In this document: positions 1-6,267 of the stretch, in pieces | Numbering within the stretch: position 1 is the first letter of the stretch | Layout: the number at the start of each line of letters is the position of its first letter | Assembly (NCBI GenBank): GCA_038244055.1 | Contig: JBBRTW010000150.1 | Span: 1 to 14,537, forward strand | From: DASPKW01 sp038244055 | GTDB lineage: Bacteria > Planctomycetota > Phycisphaerae > Tepidisphaerales > Tepidisphaeraceae | Length of the DNA stretch: 14,537 nucleotides | Reading direction: 5' to 3' | The notes under the pieces: generated by a model | Databases searched by the model: none | Seen by the model: the letters and a program-made list of their open reading frames with translations, nothing else | Told to the model about the DNA's origin: nothing | Made by a program: the position numbers and the translations under genes

Positions 1-98
1 AGGGTAGAGGGTAGAGGGTAGAGGGTAGAGGGTAGAGGGTAGAGGGTGGAGGGTGGAGGGTGGAGGGTAGAGGGTGGAGGGTGGAGGGTGGAGGGTAG
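1..98. repeat. Heptameric G-rich tandem array (AGGGTAG/AGGGTGG)
   Basis: Fourteen consecutive 7-bp units run from base 1 to 98, each AGGGTAG or AGGGTGG, with no indels. The array reaches the left edge, so its full length is unknown. The GGG runs are spaced by four bases, which fits the general G-quadruplex pattern. Transcribed from the minus strand, as read-through from the gene ending at 163 would be, the RNA would be C-rich and G-poor, like a Rho-loading region; this is inference. A pyrimidine-rich partner in the same 7-bp phase (CTCAACC, CTCTACT, CTCTACT, CTCGTCT) lies at 133-160. Confidence 0.95.
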
Positions 99-132
99 AA
101 GATGCGATGGGGCGTTGTCTCTACGTTCTATC

Positions 133-160
133 CTCAACCCTCTACTCTCTACTCTCGTCT
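133..160. repeat. Short pyrimidine heptamer tract
   Basis: Four 7-bp units in phase (CTCAACC, CTCTACT, CTCTACT, CTCGTCT) sit just after the stop of the minus-strand gene at 163. The tract is roughly the inverse complement of the G-rich array at 1-98, so the two could pair imperfectly around a loop of about 35 bases. No function can be assigned. Confidence 0.6.
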
Positions 161-162
161 TC

Positions 163-435
163 TCATTCCGCTTTCGGCGCTTCCAGCACTTCGATCCGGC
201 TGAATTCATCGAGGTTGAGGACCATCAGTTCGCCATCGGCCAGGCGGAGCTTGAGGCGGTCGAGCCAGAGTTTGTCGTTCTTGGAGTGGGCAAACCAGCT
301 TCCGGTGGGCTTCTGGGAGTATTCCATGATCGTGCCCTCGACCTGGTTGGTCCAGGTGCGGTCGCGATGCGGGGTTTGCTGGGTCACCTTCACGGTAGCG
401 CCGGCGACGAGCTGCTTGCGGAGAGTATCGTCCAT
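163..435 (-). CDS. Small conserved-type protein of unknown function
   Basis: A 90-residue soluble protein beginning MDDTLRKQLV. It has no signal peptide or membrane segment. The composition, alternating short hydrophobic strands and turns with a 'PTGSWFAHSKNDKLWLDRLK' stretch at about residues 43-62 and a C-terminal 'LNLDEFSRIEVL', suggests a small beta-barrel (SH3-like) fold; that is inference. The frame is open upstream to 564, but the upstream part is low-complexity and Phe/Pro-rich and overlaps heptamer repeats, so I start at the ATG at 433-435. There is no Shine-Dalgarno sequence; a TATACT hexamer lies 9 bases upstream of the ATG and would fit a leaderless or very short-leader transcript. 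I do not recognise a named family. It is divergent from the secreted protein at 785. Confidence 0.7.
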   Translation of the reverse strand: MDDTLRKQLVAGATVKVTQQTPHRDRTWTNQVEGTIMEYSQKPTGSWFAHSKNDKLWLDRLKLRLADGELMVLNLDEFSRIEVLEAPKAE

Positions 436-489
436 GTGCGTGAGTATAGCGGCCGCGGGGGAAACGGGAAATGGAGGGAGGCGCGGTGG

Positions 490-517
490 AAAACTAAAAA
501 CGAAAAACTTAAAGCTT
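490..517. repeat. A-rich heptamer tract (AAAACTA-like)
   Basis: Four successive 7-bp units (AAAACTA, AAAACGA, AAAACTT, AAAGCTT) lie in the spacer upstream of the small minus-strand gene. The 7-bp period matches that of the other spacer tracts in the window although the sequence differs. Confidence 0.65.
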
Positions 518-526
518 CGAAAAACA

Positions 527-588
527 GGCGGTACTGTCATCCTGAGGCGGTACTGTACTGTCATCCTGAGGCGGTACTGTCATCCTGA
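527..588. repeat. Stacked direct repeats of a palindromic element's end
   Basis: Three direct copies of GGCGGTACTGTCATCCTGA start at 527, 546 and 570; the middle one has a 5-bp internal duplication (GTACTGTACTG). The last copy runs into the complete element at 578-684. It looks as if the end of that element was duplicated twice, by nested insertion or slippage. Confidence 0.85.
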
Positions 589-684
589 GCTTGCGAAAGA
601 TCTTGCTTCGAATATCGAGGCACTCGGATCTTTCGAATCTCTCCCAGCCTGCAGACAAGATGCGTCGCTACGCTCAGCATGACA
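578..684. repeat. Interspersed palindromic element, about 107 bp
   Basis: The ends TGTCATCCTGAGC (578-590) and GCTCAGCATGACA (672-684) are inverted repeats with one mismatch in 13. A second, perfect 9-bp inverted pair lies inside (CGAAAGATC at 594-602, GATCTTTCG at 627-635). The motif GTCATCCTGAGC followed by GAAAGATCT resembles a palindromic intergenic repeat seen in many bacterial genomes. It encodes nothing. A diverged half-element with GTCATTCTGAGG and GAGGAATCT lies at 14328-14363. Confidence 0.8.
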
Positions 685-784
685 CCTCGGAACGGCCGCG
701 CAGGGATTGACGCGGCACTGCGGCATCGCCTCCAACCCCGCCTCCTGACTTGACGCCGGCCGCGGGTCCGGGGAGGCTGGAGCG

Positions 785-1657
785 ATGCTGCGATCCCGAT
801 TGATCTACTCGATTCTGGCGGCCGGGATGTTCATCGGCTGGGTTGAACTCGCGCAGGCCGAGGAGCCGGCCAAGGGGCTCGCGCTCGCGCGCGACAAGAA
901 CTGGCTGGTGATCAAAGGAGCCCATCTGCCCGGCGGTGAGATTCGCATCAACTACCTCGAAGCCTATTGCCGGCCGGGATCGACGGATGCGGATTGGGTC
1001 AAGCATACGGTCATCGGGCATGAATCGGAGCTGGTCAGCATCGCCGAGGATGGCAAGGTGATGCGCTTGAAAGACACGCTCAAGGATGGCGTTATCGTCG
1101 AGCACACGATCAAGGCCGGCGCCGATGAGGTAAGCTTCGAGCTGGTTGCGCACAACCCCACCGACAAGCCCTCCGAAGCGCACTGGGCCCAGCCCTGCGT
1201 GCGCCTCGGGCCTTTCACCGGTTTCGGCGCGGAGAAGACAAAGGACGATTACGCCTACATGCCCAAGTGCTTCATCTTTCTCGATGGCAAACCGATGCGC
1301 ATGCCCACGGCCGACTGGGCGATCGAGGCGCGCTACAAACCCGGCCAGGTCTGGTGCCCGGCCAGCGTCCCGCGGACGGATGTGAACCCCCGGCCGCTGT
1401 CGAAGAATGTCCCGAGCAACGGGCTGATCGGCTGCTACAGCGGGGATGACCAGTTGATCTTCGCCACCGCGTGGGAGCCGTACCAGGAATTGTTCCAGGG
1501 GGTCGGGCGATGTTTGCATAGCGATTTCCGCATCGGCGGGCTGGCGGCCGGCCAAACCAAAAAAGTTCGCGGCAAAATCTACATCGTCAAAGCCGAAATG
1601 GATGCCCTGCTCAAACGATATGAAGCTGATTTTCCCGAGCATACGAAGAAGAAGTGA
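785..1657 (+). CDS. Secreted protein of unknown function
   Basis: A 290-residue protein with a clear signal peptide: basic start (MLRSR), hydrophobic core, and a likely type I cleavage after AQA at residue 25. The mature part is rich in beta-strand-like stretches and has motifs such as 'HWAQPCVRLGPFTGF' (133-147) and a C-terminal 'CLHSDFRIGGLAAGQTKKVR' (243-262). The pattern suggests a beta-sandwich similar to secreted sugar-related proteins common in planctomycetes, but I cannot name a family or reaction. A strong GGGAGG ribosome site at 771-776, 8 bases from the ATG, fixes the start. Five cysteines (62, 138, 162, 191, 217, and a sixth at 243) could form disulphides after export. The next gene on the same strand is 205 bases away, beyond a hairpin and a repeat, so it is probably a single-gene unit. 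Confidence 0.85.
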   Translation: MLRSRLIYSILAAGMFIGWVELAQAEEPAKGLALARDKNWLVIKGAHLPGGEIRINYLEAYCRPGSTDADWVKHTVIGHESELVSIAEDGKVMRLKDTLKDGVIVEHTIKAGADEVSFELVAHNPTDKPSEAHWAQPCVRLGPFTGFGAEKTKDDYAYMPKCFIFLDGKPMRMPTADWAIEARYKPGQVWCPASVPRTDVNPRPLSKNVPSNGLIGCYSGDDQLIFATAWEPYQELFQGVGRCLHSDFRIGGLAAGQTKKVRGKIYIVKAEMDALLKRYEADFPEHTKKK

Positions 1658-1681
1658 ACTCAACCTTTGCGGACCCAATGG

Positions 1682-1717
1682 GGCGATTACAAAGAAGACC
1701 CTTGGCCTGTAATCGCC
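1682..1717 (+). terminator. Hairpin downstream of the secreted-protein gene
   Basis: GGCGATTACA (1682-1691) and TGTAATCGCC (1708-1717) form a perfect 10-bp inverted repeat with a 16-base loop, 24 bases after the stop at 1657. There is no U-rich tail, so it is either a non-canonical terminator, an mRNA 3' stabiliser or a repeat. Confidence 0.4.
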
Positions 1718-1751
1718 AATCGGCCGAGGAGGCTATATGGTCAACAAATTC

Positions 1752-1814
1752 GCCACAGAGACACAGGAGCAGAGAGGAATTAGCCACAGATGAACACAGA
1801 TGGGCACAGATAAG
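1752..1814. repeat. Intergenic CACAGAT decamer repeat
   Basis: Three 10-bp units (CACAGATGAA, CACAGATGGG, CACAGATAAG) run from 1785 to 1814, preceded by related sequence (CCACAGAGACACAGGAG) from 1752. This resembles a dispersed 'CCACAGATGAACACAGAT' type of intergenic repeat I have seen in several bacterial groups. It lies in the leader of the TerC-type gene, so the promoter of that gene must lie inside or close to it. Confidence 0.75.
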
Positions 1815-1862
1815 AAAGAATTGGTTTTGCATGAATTGTTTTTGTAAACAGGATGATCGTTC

Positions 1863-2873
1863 ATGATTTGGATCTGGGCCGGATTTGTTCTGTTGATTCT
1901 CATCCTGCTGGCGCTGGACCTGGGGGTCTTCCATCGCAAGGATCACGTCATCGGCATGAAGGAGGCGCTGCTCTGGTCGGCCATCTGGATTTCGATGGGG
2001 CTGCTCTTCTCGATTGTCATCTACTTCACCTACCAGAATCACTGGATGGGGATGGGCTCGGCCAACGATCCGATCGACCACGATCCGATCGACGGCGCCG
2101 ATGGCGTCCTCAAATATCTCACCGGCTACGTCATCGAGAAATCCCTCTCGGCCGACAACATCTTCGTGATGGCGATCATCTTCTCCTACTTCAAGATTCC
2201 CGCCATCTACCAGCATCGCGTCTTATTCTGGGGGATCGTCGGCGCGATCTTCATGCGCGGCATGATGATCTGGGCGGGGGCGGCGCTGATTCATTACGAG
2301 TGGGTGATCTGGGTCTTCGGCGGCTTCCTGGTCCTCACCGGCCTGCGCATGGCCTTTTCCAAGCACGAAGACGACCACGACCTCGGCAAGAGCCGCGTCT
2401 ACCGCCTCCTGCGCCGGATGTTCCGCGTCACGCAGGAGTATCACGGCCACCATTTCATCGCCAAAGAAAACGGCCGATGGCTCCTGACGCCCCTGGCCCT
2501 GACCCTCCTGATGGTCGAGGCGACGGACCTGATCTTCGCCGTCGATTCCATCCCCGCCATCTTCGCGATCACCGGCGACCCCTTCCTGGTCTTCACCTCC
2601 AATATCTTCGCGATCCTCGGCCTGCGCTCGCTCTACTTCGCCCTGGCCGGGATGATCGACAAATTCCGCTATCTCAAGATGGCGCTTTCGATCGTGCTGA
2701 TGGTCGTCGGCGTGAAAATGCTCACCGCGATGTGGCTGAAAAAACTGCTCGGCGAGCATTTCAACCTCTACCTGCTGGGCGCGGTGTTCGGCATCCTGGT
2801 GGTGGGCATCGGAATGTCCATCCGCGCCAACAAGCGCGATGAAGCGATGGCCGCGGCGGAGGCAAAATGTTAG
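1863..2873 (+). CDS. TerC/Alx-family integral membrane protein
   Basis: A 336-residue protein with about eight to nine hydrophobic segments. The two TerC family signatures are intact: 'EKSLSADNIFVMAIIF' at 92-107 and 'VEATDLIFAVDSIPAIF' at 218-234, followed by 'FTSNIFAILGLRSLYF' (244-259). The acidic residues in these paired motifs lie within membrane segments and are thought to handle metal ions. Family members include Alx of Escherichia coli (linked to manganese export) and TerC of tellurite-resistance clusters. With no ter genes nearby, an Alx-like role in metal or metal-stress homeostasis is more likely; this is inference. The ATG at 1863 has AGGA at 1850-1853, 9 bases upstream. I see no yybP-ykoY-like manganese riboswitch in the short, repeat-filled leader. 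Length is normal for the family. Confidence 0.93.
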   Translation: MIWIWAGFVLLILILLALDLGVFHRKDHVIGMKEALLWSAIWISMGLLFSIVIYFTYQNHWMGMGSANDPIDHDPIDGADGVLKYLTGYVIEKSLSADNIFVMAIIFSYFKIPAIYQHRVLFWGIVGAIFMRGMMIWAGAALIHYEWVIWVFGGFLVLTGLRMAFSKHEDDHDLGKSRVYRLLRRMFRVTQEYHGHHFIAKENGRWLLTPLALTLLMVEATDLIFAVDSIPAIFAITGDPFLVFTSNIFAILGLRSLYFALAGMIDKFRYLKMALSIVLMVVGVKMLTAMWLKKLLGEHFNLYLLGAVFGILVVGIGMSIRANKRDEAMAAAEAKC

Positions 2874-2928
2874 GTGATTTCCTTATTCGAAGGCCAATGA
2901 AAGCGTGAAGAGGCAAAGGAAGAAGAAG

Positions 2929-3094
2929 CACGAAATACGAATCTCGAAATACGAAACAAACGTCAAATACCAAGAATGGAAAATTCAAAGCCCGAGAGTT
3001 GCTCTGTCCGGCAAAGGCGACGTTTAGATCATTTCTCCGTTCCGTCTGATTCGAATTTGTTTCGAATTTCGAGATTCGGATTTCGAACTTGTGA
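2929..3094. repeat. Inverted pair of heptamer tracts
   Basis: The left arm at 2931-2958 consists of units CGAAATA, CGAATCT, CGAAATA, CGAAACA. The right arm at 3056-3094 carries the inverse units TTTCGAA, TTTCGAG, ATTCGGA, TTTCGAA, CTTGTGA. Over 30 bases (2931-2960 against 3056-3085) the arms are complementary at 28 positions. The spacer of about 95 bases contains a further 7-bp inverted pair (AAACGTC at 2958-2964, GACGTTT at 3018-3024). It fills most of the 281-base gap between the TerC-type gene and the coiled-coil gene and encodes nothing recognisable. As RNA it would form one long imperfect stem. Confidence 0.85.
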
Positions 3095-3154
3095 TTTTAT
3101 TCCTCCGGCGCATAGGATTGTCAGGCCGCGTCGTTTTTATGGAGTTGTATCGCC

Positions 3155-3733
3155 ATGCCGCATTTACCGCCCGAATATCGGATGCTGGATCTGATTCTGT
3201 ATGCCGTCGGGGCATTGGTCGTCCTGATCGTCGGCTACCGCATGGGCCGCGCCTTCGGCCACATGAAAGCCTCGCGGATGCTCGATAAAAAGGAGCAGGA
3301 TCTGTTCACCACCCAGAAGGGGTTCAAAACGCTCTACGAGCATGAGATCAACGCCCTCAAGGAGGAAAACGCGAAGCTGATCGAGCAGGTGCGGGTGATG
3401 AATGGCCGCGTGGAAGAATACCGCAAAAAGGCGGCCGGCCTCGGCGGGCTTTTCTCATCCTCTTCCAAGAAAAACGATGCGATGTACGCCCTGCTCCTGG
3501 AGAACGAGGCCCTGGAGGAAGCGCTCTATTCGCAGAATGAAAAACTCAAGCAGGAGCGCACCGACAGCCTCAAAGAGCAGATGCGCGCGACCTCCTACCG
3601 CCGCGTTCTCATGAGTCAGCTCCTCAACGATGAGCGGATCAAGCAGTATGTCAGCGAGGTTCTGGCCGATGACAAGCAACTCCCCGGCCCCCAGACCCAG
3701 ACGGCCAGCGCGGGGTCGGGCAGGGAAGGATGA
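3155..3733 (+). CDS. Membrane-anchored coiled-coil protein of unknown function
   Basis: A 192-residue protein with one N-terminal membrane segment (about residues 11-29, 'LDLILYAVGALVVLIVGYR') and then a long, charged, helical cytoplasmic part. Residues 60-95 and 110-150 are rich in Glu, Lys, Leu and Gln with coiled-coil spacing; a Ser-rich break lies at 100-105. The layout is like that of small inner-membrane scaffold proteins such as YhcB, but I see no real sequence match. The ATG at 3155 has GGAG at 3141-3144, 10 bases upstream; a second in-frame ATG at 3182 is possible but lacks a good site. The last residues (GREG) and the stop codon run into a heptamer repeat that starts at about 3726, so the natural C-terminus may have been altered. 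Confidence 0.75.
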   Translation: MPHLPPEYRMLDLILYAVGALVVLIVGYRMGRAFGHMKASRMLDKKEQDLFTTQKGFKTLYEHEINALKEENAKLIEQVRVMNGRVEEYRKKAAGLGGLFSSSSKKNDAMYALLLENEALEEALYSQNEKLKQERTDSLKEQMRATSYRRVLMSQLLNDERIKQYVSEVLADDKQLPGPQTQTASAGSGREG

Positions 3734-3753
3734 AGGCAGAAGGATGAAGGATG
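3726..3753. repeat. AAGGATG/AAGGCAG heptamer tract
   Basis: Four 7-bp units (AAGGATG, AAGGCAG, AAGGATG, AAGGATG) start inside the last codons of the coiled-coil gene and contain its TGA stop. They are the exact inverse complements of the CATCCTT and CTGCCTT units in the tract at 6773-6828. Confidence 0.85.
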
Positions 3754-3842
3754 AAGAAGCGGGGAGCGGGGTTGGCGGCCAGGCTGGAGCGCGATGAAAC
3801 GGCTGGGCCAGGCGTCGGGAAGTCGAGGATAGCCAGAAGAGT

Positions 3843-3887
3843 CCTGCTCTTACTCAGGATTAAGCGTACGAATGGAGTAAGAGCAGG
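3843..3887. terminator. Bidirectional hairpin between convergent genes
   Basis: CCTGCTCTTACTC (3843-3855) and GAGTAAGAGCAGG (3875-3887) form a perfect 13-bp inverted repeat with a 19-base loop. It lies between the stop of the plus-strand coiled-coil gene (3733) and the stop of the minus-strand cNMP/DUF1003 gene (3891), ending 3 bases before the latter. Position and symmetry suit a two-way transcription end point, though there is no T tract on either side. Confidence 0.6.
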
Positions 3888-3890
3888 CCG

Positions 3891-4736
3891 TTACACCGCG
3901 GAAGCCATCCCCTTTTCCATTTCCGGCGTAAGCGATTGCCTGAGCTCCGCCAGCGCCGTCGACTGCTCGTCCAGCTTATGGTGCAACTGCATCATCTCCA
4001 ACTGAAGCTTCAGCGCGATCTGGTACTCCACCTCGTTGCGGATGCGGTCTTTCTGCCCCTGCTGCGCCTGGCTGATGAGGATGAACAGGGAGAGGAAGAT
4101 CGCCTCGCAGGAAGTCCAGAAGCAGAGGAATGGGAACGGGTAGCCATCGGGGGCGATTTTACCCAGGGCGATATTGGCGAGGATCCAGCCGCCGAAGCAG
4201 ATGGCGTGGGTCATCAGAAACGCCTGGCTGGCGGCCAATGTCGCGATGCCGTTGGCCAGCGTCTGCCACTTCGACAGGGTCTGGTCGGCCACCTCGTTGA
4301 GATTGCGGATGCCGCGGAGTTTTTCGACCGTGCTGCGCTGCCGCTGGCTGAGGATGCCGACGATTTTGATCGCCACCGCGGGAAAGCGCATCATGCAGTC
4401 GTGGAAGCCCTGGCGGGAGAGAACCAGCATCGCCACCGCATCGATCGCCCGCGCCGTCGCCGTGCGCAGGCCCCCATCGAGCAGCGAAATCTCACCCAGG
4501 AAATCCCCCGCGCCGAGAATGGCCAGGCGGATTTCCTTGCCGCCCTGGTCGGGAATGCAGATTTCCACCCGGCCGCTCACGATGATGAACATCTCATCGC
4601 CGCGGTCGCCCACCCAGAAGAGCGTCTCCAGCGCGGTGAGTGCGCGGTGGCTGATCGATGAGCCGAGATACTCGCGCTCATCGACGCCCAGATCGGCGAA
4701 CAGCGGGATTTTTTCGAGGTGATGCGAATCGACCAT
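3891..4736 (-). CDS. Cyclic-nucleotide-binding domain fused to DUF1003 membrane domain
   Basis: A 281-residue protein. Residues about 11-130 form a Crp-type cyclic-nucleotide-binding domain: 'LFWVGDRGDEMFIIVSGRVE' (39-58), and a phosphate-binding cassette 'FLGEISLLDGGLRTATARA' (79-97) that keeps the Glu (82) and Arg (91) normally contacting the cyclic phosphate and ribose. There is no helix-turn-helix. Instead residues about 150-260 match DUF1003: two membrane helices (about 165-190 and 203-222), the loop 'APDGYPFPFL' in place of the usual FDPYPF, then 'SQAQQGQKDRIRNEVEYQIA' and a helical tail. It probably senses a nucleotide at the membrane. I chose the ATG at 4734-4736 because the domain begins there; the upstream open frame (to 4973) is low-complexity repeat. 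No Shine-Dalgarno sequence is visible. Confidence 0.88.
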   Translation of the reverse strand: MVDSHHLEKIPLFADLGVDEREYLGSSISHRALTALETLFWVGDRGDEMFIIVSGRVEICIPDQGGKEIRLAILGAGDFLGEISLLDGGLRTATARAIDAVAMLVLSRQGFHDCMMRFPAVAIKIVGILSQRQRSTVEKLRGIRNLNEVADQTLSKWQTLANGIATLAASQAFLMTHAICFGGWILANIALGKIAPDGYPFPFLCFWTSCEAIFLSLFILISQAQQGQKDRIRNEVEYQIALKLQLEMMQLHHKLDEQSTALAELRQSLTPEMEKGMASAV

Positions 4737-4831
4737 GTGAGCTTGCGCGGCTGATGGCCTGGAGGGAGGATAGCGTTGATGGTGAAGCGGAGCAAGGAAA
4801 TTGCGAGGGAAGGAAGGAGGGGGAGGCAGGA

Positions 4832-4859
4832 GGGTATCGGGTGTAGGGTATGGGGTATA
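4832..4859. repeat. GGGTATC-like heptamer tract
   Basis: Four 7-bp units in phase (GGGTATC, GGGTGTA, GGGTATG, GGGTATA) lie within a purine-rich stretch upstream of the minus-strand cNMP/DUF1003 gene. In that gene's leader RNA it would read as a C/U-rich run. Confidence 0.8.
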
Positions 4860-4946
4860 GGAAGAAGGATGGGGGAAAGTGGCGCGTTTTGGCGGATGGG
4901 GGCGGACAAATGCGATCGTGATTCCGTATGGGCGGCGTCTTATGCT

Positions 4947-5131
4947 GGGTGCCACGGTCACGCGCCTGATCACTTTCGCATGCGAGAACGGTTATCGCGT
5001 GGCCGTGCCGTAAATCCCGGAAAACGCGCCGAATGCGAACGCGCAGGCTGCAAGCGCCGCTCCGCGAAGGCTTGGCCAATTGATAGCGCCTTTCGTTCTC
5101 GGAATCATCCAGGTGCTTGGCCGTGGCACCC
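4947..5131. other. Structured spacer, possible RNA or repeat element
   Basis: GGGTGCCACGG (4947-4957) and CCGTGGCACCC (5121-5131) are a perfect 11-bp inverted pair closing a 185-base segment. Inside, GCCACGGTCACGCG (4951-4964) can also pair with CGCGTGGCCGTGCC (4996-5009) over 13 of 14 positions, one of them G-U, with a 10-bp palindrome TCGCATGCGA (4976-4985) in the loop. The left outer arm could therefore switch between two partners. It does not match tRNA, SRP RNA, RNase P or tmRNA features I know. It may be a structured RNA, a switching leader or a decayed mobile repeat. Confidence 0.35.
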
Positions 5132-5143
5132 GATCCTGGCCGA

Positions 5144-6256
5144 CTATTGACCGACTATCGGCAACTCCGCCGCGCTCGGCGCATTGAGCAGCACCGCCCC
5201 ATCCCGCCCCACCGCCGTAATCACCTCCAGCCTCACCCCAAACCGCCCCGGCAGATAAATCCCCGGCTCGATGCTGAAAACCATCCCTTCTTCCAGCGGC
5301 TGCGTGTTCCCGGCCACGATGTACGGGTGCTCGTGGATGGCCAGCCCCAACCCGTGGCCCGTGCGGTGGAGGAAATGCGCCCCCAACCCCGCCTTTTCGA
5401 TCACCGAGCGCGCCGCCCGGTCCACCGCTTCCGCCGTCACGCCCGGCCGAACCGCCGCGAGCGCCGCCTGCTGGGCATCGTAAACGATCTTGTAAATCCG
5501 CCGCGCATCCGGGGCCGCCGGCTCGCCCACCGAGCAGGTCACCGTGATATCGCTGGGATATCCGCCCGGCTCGCGCGTACCGAAATCGAGGATGACGATG
5601 TCCCCCTCCTGAACCGCGCGCGAAGCGGTCTCGTGGTGCGGATGCGCGCCGTTGGGCCCCGAGGCGATGATCGTAAACGCGATCGATTGCCCCGGCCCGT
5701 TGGCCAGCAGCGCAGCGCGGAGATCCTGATCGATCTGATTCTCGGTCCGGTCCGGCCGGCAGAAAGAGATCGCCTCGCCAATGGTTTTGTCCGCCGCCGC
5801 CGCCGCGATCCGCAGCGCCGCCAGCTCGGAGGCATCCTTGCGGATGCGCAGCGGCCGGATGATCGAGCTGGATTTGTGCAGCCGGGCGGCCGGCGCGATG
5901 GAGATCAGATCCAGCAGAAACCCCGCCCGCGCCTCTTCATCGAAAGCGATCGACTTCGCCCCCGCCAGCGCATCGGCCAGCGCCGGAAAGTATGTATCGG
6001 CATCGCTCCACGAAATCACCGGATGATCCTCCGCCGCGTGAGGCCGAACCTGCGCCACATTCATCGCCGGCACGACCCACCGCGACCCGCCATCCGCCCG
6101 CAGCACCAGCGCCAGCAGCCGCTCCCCCGCGTGCCCATGCGTGAACCCGGTAAGGTATTGCAGATCCGGCCCGGGCGTGAGGACCAGTGCGTCGAGTTGC
6201 TGATCGGCCAGAGCCCGAAGCGCGCGGGCGAGACGGGGGGGATGGGTGGAGAGCAT
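5144..6256 (-). CDS. M24-family Xaa-Pro aminopeptidase/dipeptidase
   Basis: A 370-residue metallopeptidase that would cleave X-Pro bonds in the cytoplasm. The N-terminal creatinase-like domain (about 1-135) includes 'LQYLTGFTHGHAGERLLALV' (32-51). The C-terminal pita-bread domain keeps all five metal ligands of the family: Asp224 ('VILDFGT'), Asp236 ('PSDITVT'), His301 ('RTGHGLGLAIHEHP'), Glu330 ('SIEPGIY') and Glu344 ('VRLEV'), plus the 'PHHET' histidine loop at 206-210. Length is normal. Substrate preference (PepP- or PepQ-like) cannot be settled from sequence. The ATG at 6254-6256 lacks a Shine-Dalgarno sequence; its leader is pyrimidine-rich. It lies 407 bases upstream of the cNMP/DUF1003 gene on the same strand, too far for a simple operon. 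Confidence 0.93.
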   Translation of the reverse strand: MLSTHPPRLARALRALADQQLDALVLTPGPDLQYLTGFTHGHAGERLLALVLRADGGSRWVVPAMNVAQVRPHAAEDHPVISWSDADTYFPALADALAGAKSIAFDEEARAGFLLDLISIAPAARLHKSSSIIRPLRIRKDASELAALRIAAAAADKTIGEAISFCRPDRTENQIDQDLRAALLANGPGQSIAFTIIASGPNGAHPHHETASRAVQEGDIVILDFGTREPGGYPSDITVTCSVGEPAAPDARRIYKIVYDAQQAALAAVRPGVTAEAVDRAARSVIEKAGLGAHFLHRTGHGLGLAIHEHPYIVAGNTQPLEEGMVFSIEPGIYLPGRFGVRLEVITAVGRDGAVLLNAPSAAELPIVGQ

Positions 6257-6267
6257 AGGGTGGGAGT

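Larger units (their letters stand above)
4737..5143. other. Spacer upstream of the cNMP/DUF1003 gene
   Basis: A 407-base gap without a convincing gene. It holds a purine-rich low-complexity part (about 4790-4880, including a heptamer tract at 4832-4859) and a structured part with an outer inverted repeat (4947-5131). It must contain the promoter of the minus-strand gene at 3891-4736, but I cannot point to a clear one. Confidence 0.7.

Noticed and set aside
1658..1862. Manganese riboswitch (yybP-ykoY type) before the TerC-type gene
   Set aside because: The leader is filled by a dispersed decamer repeat and a simple hairpin; no riboswitch core pattern is seen.
1853..2842. Plus-strand frame of 329 codons overlapping the TerC-type gene
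   Set aside because: Arg/His/Pro-rich shadow in another frame; the TerC signatures are in the frame starting at 1863.
4942..5013. Short plus-strand frame of 23 codons (MLGATVTRLITFACENGYRV...)
   Set aside because: Too short, no ribosome site, and it lies in a region whose base pairing explains the sequence better.
4890..5140. tRNA or other standard stable RNA gene
   Set aside because: No cloverleaf, TψC-like arm, SRP, tmRNA or RNase P signature could be found on either strand.
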